Assembly (NCBI GenBank): GCA_024681875.1
Contig: JAILAA010000101.1
Span: 1 to 42,490, forward strand
Origin: Prevotella sp.
GTDB taxonomy: Bacteria; Bacteroidota; Bacteroidia; Bacteroidales; Bacteroidaceae
DNA: 42,490 bases
Direction: 5' to 3'
The notes beneath the pieces are model-generated. The model did no database searches. It worked only from the letters and a program-made list of their open reading frames with translations, and was not told the DNA's origin. The position numbers and the translations under genes are program-made. Below, one piece after another: positions 7,410-16,795 of this stretch (position 1 is its first letter; each line of letters begins with the position of its first letter).

Positions 7410-8870
7410 CTACTTGCTGACGACACCGTCATGGAATGACGAGACGAAGAGTGCGCAGAAAGTCAGTAAACCATTGAGCAGCAGCAGCTCGTAGCCGAAA
7501 TGATAGTTGAAGAGGGCTACGAAAAGCTGATCAAGCAGGAAACAAACAACAGGCGACGCGATGCACAGCCAAGGGACTAGTGCATCGTGCGCCTTTCTTT
7601 TGGTAAATAATCCGAAGGCGAAGAGTCCGAGCAAGGGACCGTAGGTGTAGGAGACGATAGTGTAGATGGCATCGATAAGCGAATCTGAGCCGACAGCACG
7701 GATAGCAAGGACACATGCCACAAGCAGCAGGCACATCACGATATGCACACGACGACGCAGGTGCTCATTCTGTGGACGTTGGCGGATGTCGACGCAATAG
7801 CTGGTGGTGAGGGCAGTAAGGGCCGAATCAGCCGATGAGAACGATGCAGCAACAATGCCAAGAGTAAAAAGCACCAGCACAGGGATAGAGCCTGCTGTCT
7901 GAACAAACCACGGCAACAGCTGGTCGCCATTGACCATCGACCATTGAACATTGAACATTGAACATTGAGCATTGACCATTGTTCCCTCAAAGTATTGGGC
8001 CAAAAGCACACCAAGGCAAAGGAAGAGCAAGTTGACGGGAACAAAGGCCACACCATAAGAGCACATGTTTTTCTGGGCCTCGCGAAGTGTGCGGCAGGTC
8101 AGGTTTTTCTGCATCATGTCCTGATCAAGGCCCGTCATCACCACTACGATAAAGGCTCCGCTGAGCAATTGTTTCCAAAAATTCTGACGGCTCACCCAGT
8201 CGTCAAATACAAAGATGCGGCTACGCTCATCGGCAGCGATGGCACTGACGGCATCGCTCAGCGAAAAGCCCATGCGCTGCACGACTATATATATAATAAT
8301 GAGTAGCGCAGAGAAAAGGCAGAGTGTATGGAGGGAATCGGTGAAGACCAGCGTGCGCACGCCACCACGATGGGTATAGAGCCAGATAAGCAGCACCATC
8401 ACACCGACGGTGACGGCAAAAGGCACGCCAAGGTCGTCCATCACAAACTGCTGCACGATAAAACAGGCCACATAGAATTTCACCGCTGTGCCTATCATTT
8501 TCGACAGCAGGAAGAAGCCTGCTCCTGTCATATAGGAACGTGGACCAAGGCGCTCGCCCAAATAGGTGTAAATGGAAGTGAGATTAAGCTTGTAGTACAC
8601 AGGCAGCAATACAAAGGCCACTATCACATAGCCGAGGATGAATCCTAAGCATAGCTGCAGGTACGCCATGTTCTGCGTCAAGACCATGCCTGGCACAGAG
8701 ACGAAGGTGACGCCTGAGATGGAGGCTCCCACCATTCCGAAGGCCACCATACGCCACGGTGAGCGGCGCTCACCACGGAAGAACGTGTCGTTGGTGGCAC
8801 GCCGTGCCGTCCAACGGCTCAAGGCAAAGAGAGCGACGAAGTAAAGAAGTATCGTTAAAAGTACAATCAT
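7410..8870 (-). CDS. Sodium:solute symporter (SSS family)
   Basis: 486 residues with about 13 hydrophobic segments across the inner membrane. SSS hallmarks include the N-terminal WRMVAFGMVGASISGVTFVS and LGYVIVAFVLLPVYY, and FTLGIVAASFSSADSALTALTTSYCVD (the conserved SSADS/SALTAL sodium-site region). Substrate is unknown; SSS members carry sugars, nucleosides, sialic acid or vitamins, and the cdd neighbour hints at nucleosides without proving it. A loop (~residues 297-314, NAQCSMFNVQWSMVNGD) is encoded by a 7-bp tandem array (7929-7981) and is absent from the family pattern; it lies between two membrane segments. Third gene of the uvrA-cdd unit; its ribosome-binding region is itself a heptamer repeat. 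Confidence 0.88.
   Translation of the reverse strand: MIVLLTILLYFVALFALSRWTARRATNDTFFRGERRSPWRMVAFGMVGASISGVTFVSVPGMVLTQNMAYLQLCLGFILGYVIVAFVLLPVYYKLNLTSIYTYLGERLGPRSYMTGAGFFLLSKMIGTAVKFYVACFIVQQFVMDDLGVPFAVTVGVMVLLIWLYTHRGGVRTLVFTDSLHTLCLFSALLIIIYIVVQRMGFSLSDAVSAIAADERSRIFVFDDWVSRQNFWKQLLSGAFIVVVMTGLDQDMMQKNLTCRTLREAQKNMCSYGVAFVPVNLLFLCLGVLLAQYFEGTMVNAQCSMFNVQWSMVNGDQLLPWFVQTAGSIPVLVLFTLGIVAASFSSADSALTALTTSYCVDIRQRPQNEHLRRRVHIVMCLLLVACVLAIRAVGSDSLIDAIYTIVSYTYGPLLGLFAFGLFTKRKAHDALVPWLCIASPVVCFLLDQLFVALFNYHFGYELLLLNGLLTFCALFVSSFHDGVVSK
7929..7981. repeat. Heptanucleotide tandem array (ATTGAMC) inside the symporter gene
   Basis: Seven and a half copies of a 7-bp unit: ATTGACC, ATCGACC, ATTGAAC three times, ATTGAGC, ATTGACC, ATTG. 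The array is read in frame by the minus-strand symporter gene. Because 7 is not a multiple of 3, gain or loss of one unit would break the gene. Confidence 0.9.
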
Positions 8871-8872
8871 TG

Positions 8873-8910
8873 CTCACACCTCTCACCTCACACCTCTCAC
8901 CTCACACCTC
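8873..8910. repeat. Heptanucleotide array (CTCACAC/CTCTCAC) in the cdd-symporter spacer
   Basis: Five alternating 7-bp units, CTCACAC and CTCTCAC, fill the spacer between cdd and the symporter gene and run to the cdd stop codon. On the coding (minus) strand they supply GAGGTG cores just upstream of the symporter ATG, so the repeat may double as a ribosome-binding region. Same family as four arrays inside uvrA. Confidence 0.88.
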
Positions 8911-9382
8911 AAAACTCTGTGAACGACAGCGGCATGAGCTGACGGATGCCGTCCATCACATAGACACAGCGCTGGCCGTAGAGCAGCAAGCGCACAGGAT
9001 GCTGGTGACGTGTCTCCGTCTCGATGATGACCTGACGGCAAGTACCACAGGGAGATACGGGATCTTTTGTCAGCTCGCCTGTAGTATCGCGGGCAGCAAT
9101 GGCCAGCATCACGGGCACGGCCTTCGGTTTCTGGGCACCCGCAGCGAAAATAGCAGCACGCTCGGCACAGAGACCGGCAGGGAAGGCAGCATTCTCCTGA
9201 TTGCAGCCGGGCACGATGGTGCCATCGTCGAGTCGCAAGGCGGCTCCTACGTGGAAGTTCGAGTACGGAGCGTAGGAGTTTTCCGTCGACGCAATGGCCT
9301 CGCGCAGCAACTCCTGCTCTTCGGCAGTCAGTTCGTCCATCTGACATTCGTAGATGGCGGGATGGATGTGTAATTCTTTCAT
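8909..9382 (-). CDS. cdd: Cytidine deaminase
   Basis: 157 residues from the ATG at 9382 (MKELHIHPAI). It deaminates cytidine/deoxycytidine to uridine/deoxyuridine for pyrimidine salvage in the cytoplasm. The zinc and catalytic motifs of the small tetrameric CDA class are complete: CAERAAIF (Cys ligand and catalytic Glu) and PCGTCRQ (two Cys ligands), with SYAPYSNFHVGAAL and GCNQENAAF for substrate binding. The ATG overlaps the uvrA stop (ATGA), implying translational coupling to uvrA. An upstream TTG start at 9424 would lie inside uvrA and is unlikely. Confidence 0.95.
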   Translation of the reverse strand: MKELHIHPAIYECQMDELTAEEQELLREAIASTENSYAPYSNFHVGAALRLDDGTIVPGCNQENAAFPAGLCAERAAIFAAGAQKPKAVPVMLAIAARDTTGELTKDPVSPCGTCRQVIIETETRHQHPVRLLLYGQRCVYVMDGIRQLMPLSFTEF

Positions 9383-12324
9383 AGCTTGATTTTTAGGTAT
9401 TGTCCGGTTATGCTCTCTTTGCACTCAGCCACCTCTTCAGGCGTACCCGCACAAATGAGATTGCCACCCTTGTCGCCACCTTCAGGTCCCAGGTCGATGA
9501 CGTGGTCGGCCTGACGGATGACGTCAAGGTTGTGCTCAATAATCAGGATAGTGTGTCCACGCTCGATGAGGGCGTTCATCGAATCCAGCAAACGGCTGAT
9601 GTCGTGGAAGTGAAGGCCCGTGGTGGGCTCGTCGAAGATGAACAGCGTAGGTTCCTGCCGCTCCTGCCCGATGAAGTAGGCCAGTTTCACACGCTGATTC
9701 TCGCCACCGGAAAGCGTTGACGAGTTCTGTCCCAGCTTGATGTAGCCCAGACCGACGTCCTCGAGGGTCTTCAGGCGCTTGACGATTAAGGCCCCGGCTC
9801 CTCCCTTGTAGGGAGAGGAACAATTACCATGCACGCCCACACTATCTATAGAGGTATCTCCTACCCTCCCTGCAAGGGAGGGGCTGGGGGTGGGTCCGAA
9901 GAATTCTATGGCCTCGCTGATGGTCATGTTCAGCACATCGTCAATATTCTTGCCCTTGTAGCGCACGTCTAGGATGTCGTGCTTGAAGCGATGACCGTGA
10001 CAGGCCTCGCACTCCAGTACGAGGTCGGCCATGAATTGCATTTCGACGGTGATAGTGCCTGCACCCTTACACTCGTCACAACGGCCACCGTCGGTGTTGA
10101 ACGAGAAGAACTGGCTGGTAAAGCCCATCTGCTGCGCCAACGGCTGCTCGGCGAAGAGGTCACGTATGGCGTCGTAGGCCTTCACGTAGGTGGCAGGATT
10201 GGAACGCGTTGACTTGCCTATTGGATTCTGGTCAACGAACTCTACGTGCTGCACGGCGTCGATGTCGCCCGCCAGCCCGCAATATTCGCCAGGCTGGTCG
10301 AACACCTCGCCCAGATGGCGTTTCAACGCCGGATAGAGGATACCTTTGATAAGCGATGACTTGCCTGAACCGCTGACGCCCGTGACGACGGTCATCACGT
10401 TCAGTGGTATCTCAACATCAATGCCTCGCAGATTGTTCATGCGTGCGCCCTTGATGTCGATGTGCCTGTTCCAAGGACGGCGCGAGACTGGCGTAGGCAG
10501 TGTGTCAAGACCAGAAAGGAAACGGAGGGTGTGGCTCTTTTCGAGGTGAGGGGTGAGAGGAAAGAGGTGAGAATTCAACTCCCCTTGATATACGATCTCG
10601 CCACCCAGCCGGCCGGCATCAGGGCCTACGTCGATGAGGTAGTCGGCGGCACGCATAATCTCCTCGTCGTGCTCCACTACAACGACAGTATTGCCCAAGG
10701 CCTGCAACTCTTTCAGCACATGAATGAGACGCTGCGTGTCGCGGCTATGCAGGCCGATGCTGGGCTCGTCGAGTATATAGAGCGATCCCACAAGCGAAGA
10801 CCCCAGCGATGTGCAGAGGTTGATGCGCTGGCTCTCGCCACCAGACAAGCTGTTCGACAGACGATTCAGCGTAAGGTAGCCGAGACCCACGTCAAGAAGG
10901 AATTGCAGCCGGTTGTTAATCTCAGTCAGCAAGCGTTTCCCTACACTGGCATCATGCTCCGACAGCTGCAAATGGTCAAACCATTCCTTCAGCCGGACAA
11001 CGGGCATCTGCACCAAGTCGGTGATACTGCGCCCGCCAATCTTCACGTAGTCGGCCTCAGGTTTCAGGCGCGTGCCGTGACACTTCGGACACACCGTCTT
11101 ACCACGGTAGCGGCTCAGCATCACGCGGTATTGAATCTTGTACTGATTCTCCTTCACCATCTGGAAGAAGCTGTCGATACAGGGACCTTTGTCTTTTATC
11201 CCATCTCTCACCTCACGCCTCTCACCTCTATAAGACGGCAGGCCGTGCCACAGCCAGTCTTTCTGCTGCTGGGTAAGGGCATAATAAGGCTCGAAGATAG
11301 GAAAGTCGTCGGCAGGCGCATGTTGGATGAACCAGTTCTTCCACTCGCCCATCTTCTCACCATGCCAAGGAACGACGCAGCCTTCGTAGACCGACAGCGA
11401 CGTGTTGGGGATGACCAAGTGCTCGTCGATACCAATAACACTGCCAAAACCCTGACACTCAGGGCAGGCACCTACAGGTGAGTTGAATGAGAAAGTCTGG
11501 TCGGTGGGCTCTTCGAAAATGATACCATCGGCCTCGAAACGGGTGCTGAAGTCATAGCGCAGGCCTGACGGAAGAATCATCAGGCACAGCTGGCCCTGTC
11601 CCTCATAGAAGGCAGTCTCGGCTGAATCGACGAGGCGGGCAATGGTTTCCTTGTCGTCAGAGGCTGAGAGGCGGTCGATGACAAGGTAGGGATGAGAAGT
11701 GAGAGGTGAGGAGTGAGAAGTTTCAAGGAAATCATCAATACGCACAATGCTCTCACCTCTTGTCTCTTGCCCCACACCTCCAAGAAATATTCGGCTGTAA
11801 CCCTGCAGGAGACAGGCTTTCAGCTGCTGCTCCAGCGTGCGGTCTTCAGGCACGACGAGGGGAGCAAGAACGACAAATTTCGTGCCCTGCGAGAACTCCA
11901 GCATCTTCTGCACCACGTCCTCAGTGGTGTGCTTCTTCACCTCCTCGCCGCTAACGGGTGAAAAGGTATGGCCGATGCGGGCGAAGAGCAGGCGCAGATA
12001 CTCGTAAATCTCCGTCGACGTACCGACGGTACTGCGAGGATTGCGTGCAATGACTTTCTGCTCAATGGCGATGGCGGGTGGTATGCCGCGAATAAAGTCG
12101 CACTCGGGCTTGTTCATGCGCCCCAGAAACTGACGGGCATAGCTACTGAGACTCTCCACATAGCGGCGCTGTCCCTCGGCATAAAGCGTATCGAAAGCCA
12201 ACGACGACTTGCCGCTGCCGCTGACGCCTGTGATGACGATAAACTTGCCATGCGGCAGGCGCACGTCCACATTCTTCAGATTATTGACGCGAGCACCTTT
12301 TATTTCAATGTAATCCTGAGCCAA
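9379..12324 (-). CDS. uvrA: Excinuclease ABC subunit A, with several repeat-derived in-frame insertions
   Basis: 981 residues against about 940 for typical UvrA. It is the damage-recognition ATPase of nucleotide-excision repair. Both ABC modules are complete: GVSGSGKSS (~33), NSLSGGESQR, LYILDEPSIGLHSRD; then GVSGSGKSSLIKG, STLSGGENQR, LFIFDEPTTGLH. Zinc-binding CxxC pairs are present (CPECQGFG, CPKCHGTR, CDECKGAG...CEACHGHR). Extra length comes from stretches encoded by repeats: residues ~181-191, ~201-210, ~365-373, ~584-594 (heptamer arrays) and ~809-845 (palindromic element). All keep the frame and avoid the ATPase motifs. Start is a TTG at 12324 (MAQDYIEIKGARVNNL); no ATG fits. A perfect promoter lies at 12355-12385. 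First gene of the uvrA-cdd-symporter unit. Confidence 0.96.
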   Translation of the reverse strand: MAQDYIEIKGARVNNLKNVDVRLPHGKFIVITGVSGSGKSSLAFDTLYAEGQRRYVESLSSYARQFLGRMNKPECDFIRGIPPAIAIEQKVIARNPRSTVGTSTEIYEYLRLLFARIGHTFSPVSGEEVKKHTTEDVVQKMLEFSQGTKFVVLAPLVVPEDRTLEQQLKACLLQGYSRIFLGGVGQETRGESIVRIDDFLETSHSSPLTSHPYLVIDRLSASDDKETIARLVDSAETAFYEGQGQLCLMILPSGLRYDFSTRFEADGIIFEEPTDQTFSFNSPVGACPECQGFGSVIGIDEHLVIPNTSLSVYEGCVVPWHGEKMGEWKNWFIQHAPADDFPIFEPYYALTQQQKDWLWHGLPSYRGERREVRDGIKDKGPCIDSFFQMVKENQYKIQYRVMLSRYRGKTVCPKCHGTRLKPEADYVKIGGRSITDLVQMPVVRLKEWFDHLQLSEHDASVGKRLLTEINNRLQFLLDVGLGYLTLNRLSNSLSGGESQRINLCTSLGSSLVGSLYILDEPSIGLHSRDTQRLIHVLKELQALGNTVVVVEHDEEIMRAADYLIDVGPDAGRLGGEIVYQGELNSHLFPLTPHLEKSHTLRFLSGLDTLPTPVSRRPWNRHIDIKGARMNNLRGIDVEIPLNVMTVVTGVSGSGKSSLIKGILYPALKRHLGEVFDQPGEYCGLAGDIDAVQHVEFVDQNPIGKSTRSNPATYVKAYDAIRDLFAEQPLAQQMGFTSQFFSFNTDGGRCDECKGAGTITVEMQFMADLVLECEACHGHRFKHDILDVRYKGKNIDDVLNMTISEAIEFFGPTPSPSLAGRVGDTSIDSVGVHGNCSSPYKGGAGALIVKRLKTLEDVGLGYIKLGQNSSTLSGGENQRVKLAYFIGQERQEPTLFIFDEPTTGLHFHDISRLLDSMNALIERGHTILIIEHNLDVIRQADHVIDLGPEGGDKGGNLICAGTPEEVAECKESITGQYLKIKL
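9790..9896. repeat. Palindromic-ended element inserted in frame in uvrA
   Basis: Both ends carry CTCCCTTGYAGGGAG-type palindromes (left near 9800-9815, right near 9866-9882) in inverted orientation, with C-rich outer and unrelated inner sequence. It is read by uvrA as residues ~809-845 (a Pro/Ser/Gly-rich stretch including PTPSPSLAGRVG and SSPYKGGAGA), between EFFG and VKRLKTLEDVGLGY, which adjoin in ordinary UvrA proteins apart from a short linker. Same family as the two copies in the ABC-F gene. Confidence 0.8.
10543..10572. repeat. Heptamer array (GAGGTGA) inside uvrA, copy 1
   Basis: Four imperfect 7-bp units (GAGGTGA, GGGGTGA, GAGGAAA, GAGGTGA). Read in frame on the minus strand as part of SHLFPLTPHLEK (residues ~584-594 of UvrA), just after the first ABC module. 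Confidence 0.75.
11205..11229. repeat. Heptamer array (CTCACCT) inside uvrA, copy 2
   Basis: Three 7-bp units (CTCACCT, CACGCCT, CTCACCT) read on the minus strand as RGERREVRDG, UvrA residues ~365-373. Opposite orientation to copies 1 and 3. Confidence 0.72.
11694..11721. repeat. Heptamer array (GAGRRGT) inside uvrA, copy 3
   Basis: Exactly four units: GAGAAGT, GAGAGGT, GAGGAGT, GAGAAGT. Read on the minus strand as ETSHSSPLTSHP, UvrA residues ~201-210. It faces copy 4 across 30 bases in inverted orientation. Confidence 0.8.
11752..11781. repeat. Heptamer array (CTCACCT) inside uvrA, copy 4 (degenerate)
   Basis: Four units, two well conserved (CTCACCT, CACACCT) and two degraded. Read on the minus strand as GGVGQETRGES. 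Inverted relative to copy 3, so the pair could fold back on itself. Confidence 0.6.
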
Positions 12325-12354
12325 TGTCTTTCCGTTCTACCGCTTTGAATGCTG

Positions 12355-12385
12355 CAAAGATACTACTTTATCTTCAACGGGCAAA
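12355..12385 (-). promoter_or_regulatory. uvrA promoter
   Basis: Minus strand: TTTG at 12385-12382, 19 bases, TATCTTTG at 12362-12355. Perfect consensus, about 30 bases before the TTG start, which supports that start. No LexA-type box was recognised around it. Confidence 0.8.
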
Positions 12386-12670
12386 AGATTGGGGCATAAA
12401 AAAATATCATTCCATGTAATTTCGTATAGTTTAGACCACAACGCAAACTATATATAGTGGGTAGGAAGGGAGAAAAAAAAATAAAAACGCCCCAAGGGGC
12501 GAAGGGGGGCAAAATATCAAAAAAAGGCCCCGATTTGGGGCCTCTTGACCACGTCGCAGTTTATATAGACCACGTCGCGGTCTACAAAACCACGCCGCGG
12601 TCTAAAGAAAACTGAGTTCACTTGAAAAGAACAATAAACACCACACGAAGAAAAGAAATTCACCATTTCA
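12386..12670. other. Gene-free region: two terminator-like hairpins and the 21-bp repeat array
   Basis: The uvrA and dehydratase genes diverge here across about 400 bases with no gene. Two perfect hairpins, CGCCCC-AA-GGGGCG (12488-12501) and AGGCCCC-GATTT-GGGGCCT (12525-12543), are each followed on the minus strand by a long T-run, so both look like minus-strand terminators although no minus-strand gene lies upstream of them. The 21-bp repeats follow at 12547-12602, and a degenerate unit is visible at 12434-12448. Confidence 0.55.
12547..12602. repeat. 21-bp-periodic palindromic repeat, locus 1 (three units)
   Basis: Three copies of a 15-bp near-palindrome (GACCACGTCGCGGTC-like) begin at 12547, 12568 and 12588, spaced 21 and 20 bp, i.e. 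two helical turns. Spacers are AT-rich (TTATATA, TACAAA). The array sits 68 bases upstream of the -33 box of the dehydratase gene. The same unit recurs at 21748-21783 and 32378-32434. Confidence 0.85.
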
Positions 12671-12702
12671 TTTGGTTTGTTTGTAAATATTTTGTAATTT
12701 TG
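12671..12702 (+). promoter_or_regulatory. Promoter of the dehydratase-led unit
   Basis: TTTG at 12671-12674, 20 bases, TAATTTTG at 12695-12702 followed by GCACCCTC. Perfect consensus, about 25 bases before the first ATG, so the leader is very short. Confidence 0.8.
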
Positions 12703-12727
12703 CACCCTCATATATAATATATTGTAC

Positions 12728-14680
12728 ATGCGTATGAACCCAATCCAAAGGTTTCTGAATTGGTATTTTTCAAAACAGTCACTGCCGTATTGGTGTGTGC
12801 TGATGGCTGATACTGTCGTAGTGTTCTTCTCTACGCTGTTAACTTTCTGGGTATTCCGCAAGACGCAGACTGTTTTCAACTTTCGATTCCCACTCCTTTA
12901 TACCGCACTCTTCTACTCGCTGCTCAGCTGGATTGGCGCCAAGACATTCTCCACCTATTCGGGAGTGGTGCGCTACAGTTCCTTCGTCGACCTGCTGCGC
13001 GTAGCCTATGCCAACGGTCTGACGATGGTGATTGCCCTTGTGCTGTCGGTGGTGTTCCAGGAGAACGGCTTACATGCCTTATCGGCACTGACGCAGACAG
13101 AAACGGTTGTCACATTCTTTGTGTCTACGCTGTTGATGTGGGCTTTGAGGGTTGTCATCAAAATACTTCACGACGTGGCACAACAGAACAATTACGCCAT
13201 GCGTGTGCTCATTTATGGTGCCCTCAGTGGCGGTATTGGTTTAGCCAAGAATATCCGTAGCCAGCGGCCTTTGCGCTTCAAGCTCTGCGGCTTCATTTCG
13301 CACGACAAGCGTGCCAGACACATGCTGCTCATGGGTGAGAAAGTTTACAACGCAGAAGAAGATGACCTGACCGCTATTATTGAGCGCCAGAACATCCAGG
13401 CCGTGCTGGTGTCGCCTTTGCGCCAAGAAGACTTCCGCAACAATCAGGAGATTCAGGACCTGCTCATCAATGCCGGCGTGAAGATTTACATGGCACGCGG
13501 TATAAAGGAGGCCAGTATTAAGGACGGCGAGTTGCACGATGCAGACTTCGAGAACGTGCAGTTGAACGAAGTCTCGGTAGAAGACTTGCTGCCCCGCTCA
13601 GAGATTGTCGTCGACCTGAAATCGGTATGCAACGAGTTGAAGGGCAAGCGTGTGCTTATCACCGGCTCTGCAGGTAGCATTGGTAGTGAAATGGTGCGGC
13701 AGATTGCACAGTTCAAACCCGCAAAGATGATGCTCATCGACCAGGCTGAGACGCCCGAACACGACATTCGCCTGATGATGGAGAAGTGCCACCCCGACGT
13801 AGATTGTGAGACGGTGGTCACCTCTATCTGTAAAGCTGAACGCATGGAAGACATCTTCAGTCGTTTCCGTCCCGACTATGTATTCCACGCTGCAGCCTAC
13901 AAACACGTGCCCATGATGGAAGACAATCCATCAGAGGCGGTGCAGAACAATGTCTACGGCACGAAGATTATTGCCGACCTCTCAGTGAAATACGGCGCAA
14001 AGAAGTTCGTCATGGTGTCTACCGACAAGGCCGTCAATCCCACTAATGTGATGGGCTGCTCGAAGCGTATCTGCGAGATCTATGTGCAGGCGCTCGACAA
14101 AGCCATCAAGGAGAGTAAAGTGACGTTTCATTGTGATACCCAGTTCGTTACCACACGTTTTGGCAATGTGCTGGGCTCTAACGGGTCTGTCATCCCTCTG
14201 TTCAGGGAGCAAATAAAGAACGGAGGCCCCGTCACAGTTACCGACGAGCGCATCGTTCGTTTCTTCATGCTCATCCCCGAGGCTTGTAAGCTGGTGCTTG
14301 AAGCAGGCACGAAGGGTAACGGTGGAGAGATTTTCGTCTTCGATATGGGGAAACCTGTGAAGATTTCCGATTTGGCACGTCGCATGATTATGCTCTCTGG
14401 TGCCACCAACGTTGAGATTCAATATACAGGTCTGCGTCCTGGTGAGAAGCTCTATGAGGAAGTACTCAACGACTTGGAAGGCACAAAGCCCTCGTTCCAT
14501 GAGAAGATACGTATCGCAGAGGTTCGCAAATACGACTACATTAAGGTATGCAAGGACATCGACGAGCTCATCGAGATTTCACGCCGCTACGATGACATGG
14601 AAACGGTGAAGAAGATGAAGGAGATTGTGCCTGAGTACAAGAGTAACAACTCCGTCTACGAGAAGTTAGACAAGAAGTAA
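12728..14680 (+). CDS. Membrane nucleotide-sugar 4,6-dehydratase/epimerase (WbpM/CapD/FlaA1 type)
   Basis: 650 residues. Four or five N-terminal membrane segments (to ~150) are followed by a CoA-binding-like Rossmann region (~155-290). A second NAD(P)-binding short-chain dehydrogenase domain carries GKRVLITGSAGSIGSEMVR (~310), VFHAAAYKHVPMMEDNP, STDKAVNPTNVMGCSKR (Thr-Asp-Lys with Met replacing the usual Tyr of YxxxK, as in this enzyme class) and GLRPGEKLYEE. Such enzymes convert UDP-GlcNAc or related sugars to 4-keto-6-deoxy intermediates for surface polysaccharide or glycoprotein glycans. An in-frame ATG at 12734 is an alternative start; the TTG at 12722 is less likely. The ABC-F gene follows nine bases after the stop. 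A 21-bp repeat array lies upstream. Confidence 0.9.
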   Translation: MRMNPIQRFLNWYFSKQSLPYWCVLMADTVVVFFSTLLTFWVFRKTQTVFNFRFPLLYTALFYSLLSWIGAKTFSTYSGVVRYSSFVDLLRVAYANGLTMVIALVLSVVFQENGLHALSALTQTETVVTFFVSTLLMWALRVVIKILHDVAQQNNYAMRVLIYGALSGGIGLAKNIRSQRPLRFKLCGFISHDKRARHMLLMGEKVYNAEEDDLTAIIERQNIQAVLVSPLRQEDFRNNQEIQDLLINAGVKIYMARGIKEASIKDGELHDADFENVQLNEVSVEDLLPRSEIVVDLKSVCNELKGKRVLITGSAGSIGSEMVRQIAQFKPAKMMLIDQAETPEHDIRLMMEKCHPDVDCETVVTSICKAERMEDIFSRFRPDYVFHAAAYKHVPMMEDNPSEAVQNNVYGTKIIADLSVKYGAKKFVMVSTDKAVNPTNVMGCSKRICEIYVQALDKAIKESKVTFHCDTQFVTTRFGNVLGSNGSVIPLFREQIKNGGPVTVTDERIVRFFMLIPEACKLVLEAGTKGNGGEIFVFDMGKPVKISDLARRMIMLSGATNVEIQYTGLRPGEKLYEEVLNDLEGTKPSFHEKIRIAEVRKYDYIKVCKDIDELIEISRRYDDMETVKKMKEIVPEYKSNNSVYEKLDKK

Positions 14681-14689
14681 AGCAATCCG

Positions 14690-16783
<2,094 letters not shown>

Positions 16784-16795
16784 GGAATCAACAAT

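Noticed and set aside
10462..11481. 339-codon plus-strand frame within uvrA
   Set aside because: Antisense to conserved UvrA motifs; no plausible promoter or family.
9379..12324. uvrA insertions as sequencing or frameshift errors
   Set aside because: The frame stays open through all five inserts with both ABC modules intact, and the inserted DNA belongs to families seen elsewhere in the window.
12547..12602. 21-bp repeats read as a CRISPR array
   Set aside because: Spacers are only 5-6 AT-rich bases, units are palindromic and divergent, arrays have two to three units, and no cas gene is present.
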